A model generated the notes under the pieces. It did not search any database and was not told where the DNA came from. It saw nothing but the letters and a program-made list of their open reading frames with translations. Source: Clostridia bacterium (GTDB taxonomy: Bacteria; Bacillota; Clostridia; Oscillospirales; QAMX01). Taken from it: 7,752 nucleotides of DNA. The translations under genes were made by a program, and so were the position numbers. Location: contig JAKSPX010000063.1 in the NCBI GenBank assembly GCA_024404415.1, positions 1 through 7,752 on the forward strand, read 5' to 3'. Positions 5,830-7,752 of the stretch are shown piece after piece. Every line of letters starts with the position of its first letter. The stretch's first letter is position 1.

Positions 5830-7338
5830 TTACGCCTTGCGGTTGGCCTGCGCCTTGTCGGCGGCGGAGGCGTTTTCGCGGGCGGCTTTCTTGTCGGCGG
5901 CCATTTCCTCCACCGTCTTGGTGTGGAGTCTCGCCGCGCCTTCGGTGATGATCGGCGGGATCAGGGTGCCTTCCGCCTCGGCTTTGGCCCAGCGCGCCTT
6001 GGCTTTTTCGATCTCCGATGCGTACTGCGGCAGCCACTCGGCCTCGGCGATGAGCATTTCGTCGACCATCTGCCAGATCTCGTTCGGGTCGCAGACCGCG
6101 CCGACCAGCGGGTCCATCATCATGGCCTGTCTTAAAAGATTGATGTCTCCGTGCGCACCGGCCTCCACGGCGAGGCGCTGGACGGTGATGTTGGAAAGGC
6201 AGGCGGCGGCGCAGCCGAGCGGCAGATCACCGATGGAGGGCATATTGATGCCGAAGGTGTCCACAAAGCCCGGGGCCTCGACCACGCAGTCGTCCGGCAG
6301 GTTGGTTATGGTTCCGTTGTTGACGCGGTTGAAATGCCCGCGGTAAACGCGGCCGGTCTCCATGCTCTCGATGATGAAGCTGCCGTGTTCGCGGCTTCTC
6401 TTGTCGTATTCAAATTTTCTCGGGGGTTCCTTGAGCCAGTTCGGGAAGTCGGTTTCAAACCAGTTGCGTCCTTCCACGCAGACGCGCAGATAGCCGCCGG
6501 TCTCGCCGAGGATCCAGTCGCGCAGGTCGATCCATTTCCGGACCTCGCCCGGGCGCTTGCGGTACCACGGCACGTACTCGGAGAGGTGGCCGTTGGATTC
6601 GGTGCTGAAATAGCCGAAGCGCTTCATCATGTCGATGCGCACCTTTTCGGTCTGGGAGGTCACGGGGTCGTTTTCAAGCGCTTCGAGAAGCTTGTCGCCG
6701 ATTTCCACGCCGTTGTGCTTAATGGAGGTATACCACGTCATGTGGTTGATGCCCGCGCAGATGATGTCCACATCCTTGGTCTCGTAGCCCAAAAGACGCG
6801 CGATGAGCGCATGACCGCCCTGCACGCCGTGGCAGAGACCGACGGTATTCACTTTGCCGTATTTATTGGCATACCACGTCACCATGGCGTTAGGGTTGGA
6901 GTAGTTGAGAAGCAGGCAGTCGGGCGTGCAGACCTCGCGGATATCCTTGCAGAGCCCTTAGAGGAAGGCGATGTCGCGCTGGGCATACATAATGCCGCCT
7001 GCGCAGACGGTGTCGCCCACACACTGGTCGACGCCGTATTTGAGCGGGATCTCCACGTCCAGCTTGAAGGCGTCCAAAACGCCGATGCGGACGCAGTTGA
7101 TGACGTATTTCGCGCCCTTCAGCGCCTCGCGGCGGTCGAGTGTGGCGTTGATCTTAATATCCAGACCGTTGGAGTCGATATCGCGCTGGCAGAGCTGATA
7201 GACCATGTCGAGGTTGTGCTCATTGATGTCCATGAAGGCGATCTCGGATTTCTGAAGCTCCGGGACCGAGAGAATGTCCGAAAGTAATCCGCGGGTAAAG
7301 CCGATGGAGCCTGCGCCGATAAAGGTGATCTTTGCCAT
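5830..7338 (-). pseudogene. Glycoside hydrolase family 4 (MelA-like) gene interrupted by an in-frame TAA
   Basis: The whole frame from ATG 7338 to TAA 5830 encodes a 502-residue GH4 protein but holds a TAA at codon 127 (6958-6960). Before it lie the NAD-binding FIGAGSIGFTR (6-16), NCVRIGV (81-87) and VGDTVCAGGIMYAQRDI (107-123). After it, in the same frame, come LLLNYSNPNA, GLCHGVQGG (167-175), ICAGINHMTWY (193-203) and TESNGHLSEYVPW, then an Ala/Lys-rich tail. C169 and H199 are the probable Mn ligands. GH4 enzymes hydrolyse alpha-glycosides by an NAD- and metal-dependent oxidation-elimination route in the cytoplasm. The sequence looks like the MelA/AglA/LplD branch; CHGV instead of the CHSV of alpha-galactosidases may mean a uronic-acid substrate. 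Only the nonsense codon breaks it: recent inactivation, recoding or a base-call error are all possible. AGGAGG (7347-7352) eight bases upstream fixes the start. It is first in the operon with the GH9 gene. Confidence 0.85.
6958..6960 (-). other. In-frame TAA nonsense codon inside the GH4 gene
   Basis: The minus strand reads ATC GCC TTC CTC TAA GGG CTC TGC, so RDIAFL is followed by a stop and then GLCKDIREVC in the same frame. GH4 relatives continue through this point (RxIPxLxxICxDMxEVC in E. coli MelA, from memory). No length change is needed to restore homology, so this is a substitution and not a frameshift. The truncated product of 126 residues would hold only the NAD-binding half and no metal-binding residues. 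GAA, CAA, AAA or TTA would each become TAA by one change. Confidence 0.9.
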
Positions 7339-7346
7339 GATTGCGT

Positions 7347-7400
7347 CCTCCTGTGCATATAAATTTTCTTCATCTTAGCAATATTCGGATAAAAAATCAA
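7347..7400 (-). promoter_or_regulatory. Promoter and ribosome binding site of the GH4-GH9 operon
   Basis: On the minus strand TTGATT (7400-7395) and TAAGAT (7377-7372) are spaced by 17 bp, a good sigma-A promoter. Transcription would start near 7365. A perfect AGGAGG (7352-7347) follows, eight bases before the ATG at 7338. The -35 box lies in the U-tract of the thioredoxin terminator, so promoter and terminator share bases. No clear catabolite-repression (cre) palindrome is visible. Confidence 0.65.
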
Positions 7401-7429
7401 GAGGCATTCCTTAAAAAGGAACACCTCTT
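7391..7429 (-). terminator. Rho-independent terminator of trxA
   Basis: On the minus strand AAGAGGTGTTCCTT pairs with AAGGAATGCCTCTT across a three-base loop (stem 7399-7412 with 7416-7429), followed by GATTTTTT (7398-7391). Two central pairs are G-U wobbles only in the minus-strand RNA; on the plus strand they would be C-A mismatches. The hairpin therefore belongs to minus-strand transcription, coming from trxA, whose stop is six bases upstream. Confidence 0.88.
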
Positions 7430-7435
7430 CAAAAG

Positions 7436-7747
7436 TTATTTGAGTAATGCCACGATTTCCTGCTTCGGGCGGTAACCAAGCGCCATGTCGGTGATCTCGC
7501 CGTTTTTCATAACGACGACAGTCGGGATGCTCGTGATGTGGAAGGCCGCAGCCAGCTCTTCTTCCTCATCCACGTTGACCTTGCCGACCTTGAGTTCGGA
7601 CGCATATTCCTCCGCGATCTCATCAATGATAGGCGCGAGCATCCGGCAGGGGCCGCACCAGGTTGCCCAGAAGTCCAATAACACGGTCTTTTCGGATTTG
7701 ATGACCTCTTCCTCAAAATTTTCCTTGGTGATGACGATCTCAGCCAT
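7436..7747 (-). CDS. trxA: Thioredoxin
   Basis: The complete 103-residue protein is of normal bacterial thioredoxin length. It has the active site WCGPC (30-34) with C31 and C34 as the redox pair, the preceding LLDFWATW strand (buried Asp D25), the cis-proline P75 in TSIPTVVV, and the MKNGE turn (80-84). It reduces protein disulfides in the cytoplasm using electrons from thioredoxin reductase. The ATG at 7747 gives the canonical N-terminus; its ribosome binding site and promoter lie beyond the right edge, so it cannot be said whether a reductase gene precedes it. It is transcribed in the same direction as the glycosidases but is insulated from them by its own terminator. Confidence 0.96.
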   Translation of the reverse strand: MAEIVITKENFEEEVIKSEKTVLLDFWATWCGPCRMLAPIIDEIAEEYASELKVGKVNVDEEEELAAAFHITSIPTVVVMKNGEITDMALGYRPKQEIVALLK

Positions 7748-7752
7748 GATTC

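Noticed and set aside
6883..6885. ATG that could restart translation of the GH4 C-terminal half
   Set aside because: It lies inside conserved sequence (NPNA-M-VTWY) with no ribosome binding site. The product would lack the NAD-binding domain, so it is not annotated as a separate gene.
6151..7287. Open frame of 378 codons on the plus strand opposite the GH4 gene
   Set aside because: It is antisense to conserved GH4 sequence, low in recognisable motifs and rich in Val/Ala/Asp/Gly as expected of a mirror frame.

Overview
The window is a compact, moderately GC-rich (by eye about 55-58%) bacterial region. Strong AGGAG-type ribosome binding sites, sigma-A-like promoters and the enzyme set (an MelA-like GH4 enzyme, a GH9 enzyme without signal peptide, a NodB-like deacetylase) suggest an anaerobic, plant-polysaccharide-using member of the Clostridia (Oscillospiraceae or Christensenellales type, gut or rumen). 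This placement is inferred from gene content and is not proven.

Layout, left to right. (1) 1-654, minus: the N-terminal 218 residues of a NodB/polysaccharide-deacetylase-like protein that runs off the left edge. (2) 655-948: a divergent promoter region. It has a minus promoter for the deacetylase and a near-consensus plus promoter (TTGACA-18 bp-TATGAT) with a MerR-type dyad in its spacer. Downstream of that promoter lies a 36-codon C-terminal remnant of a uroporphyrinogen-decarboxylase-family gene. (3) 949-3470, plus: a three-gene operon of a flavodoxin-like protein, a fusion of a SAM-dependent methyltransferase with a Nim/pyridoxamine-oxidase-like flavin-binding domain, and a PfkB-family sugar-phosphate kinase. 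(4) 3476-3503: a terminator hairpin that works on both strands and separates two convergent operons. (5) 3514-7338, minus: a glycosidase operon of a GH4 gene followed by a GH9 gene. The GH4 reading frame is broken by one in-frame TAA at codon 127 and is otherwise intact. (6) 7436-7747, minus: a thioredoxin gene (trxA) with its own terminator. The U-tract of that terminator overlaps the -35 box of the GH4 promoter.

The minus-strand glycosidases form a coherent cytoplasmic oligosaccharide-degrading unit, and the partial deacetylase may belong to the same carbohydrate lifestyle. The plus operon joins a flavodoxin fold, a flavin split-barrel fold and a methyltransferase, which hints at a redox or toxic-compound response; the kinase is an unexplained partner. 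I see no mobile element, CRISPR array, rRNA or tRNA, and no convincing wholly new system. The points most worth checking are the methyltransferase-Nim fusion, the in-frame stop in GH4, the UroD-family remnant behind an intact regulated promoter, and the unusual GH4 and GH9 signature motifs.
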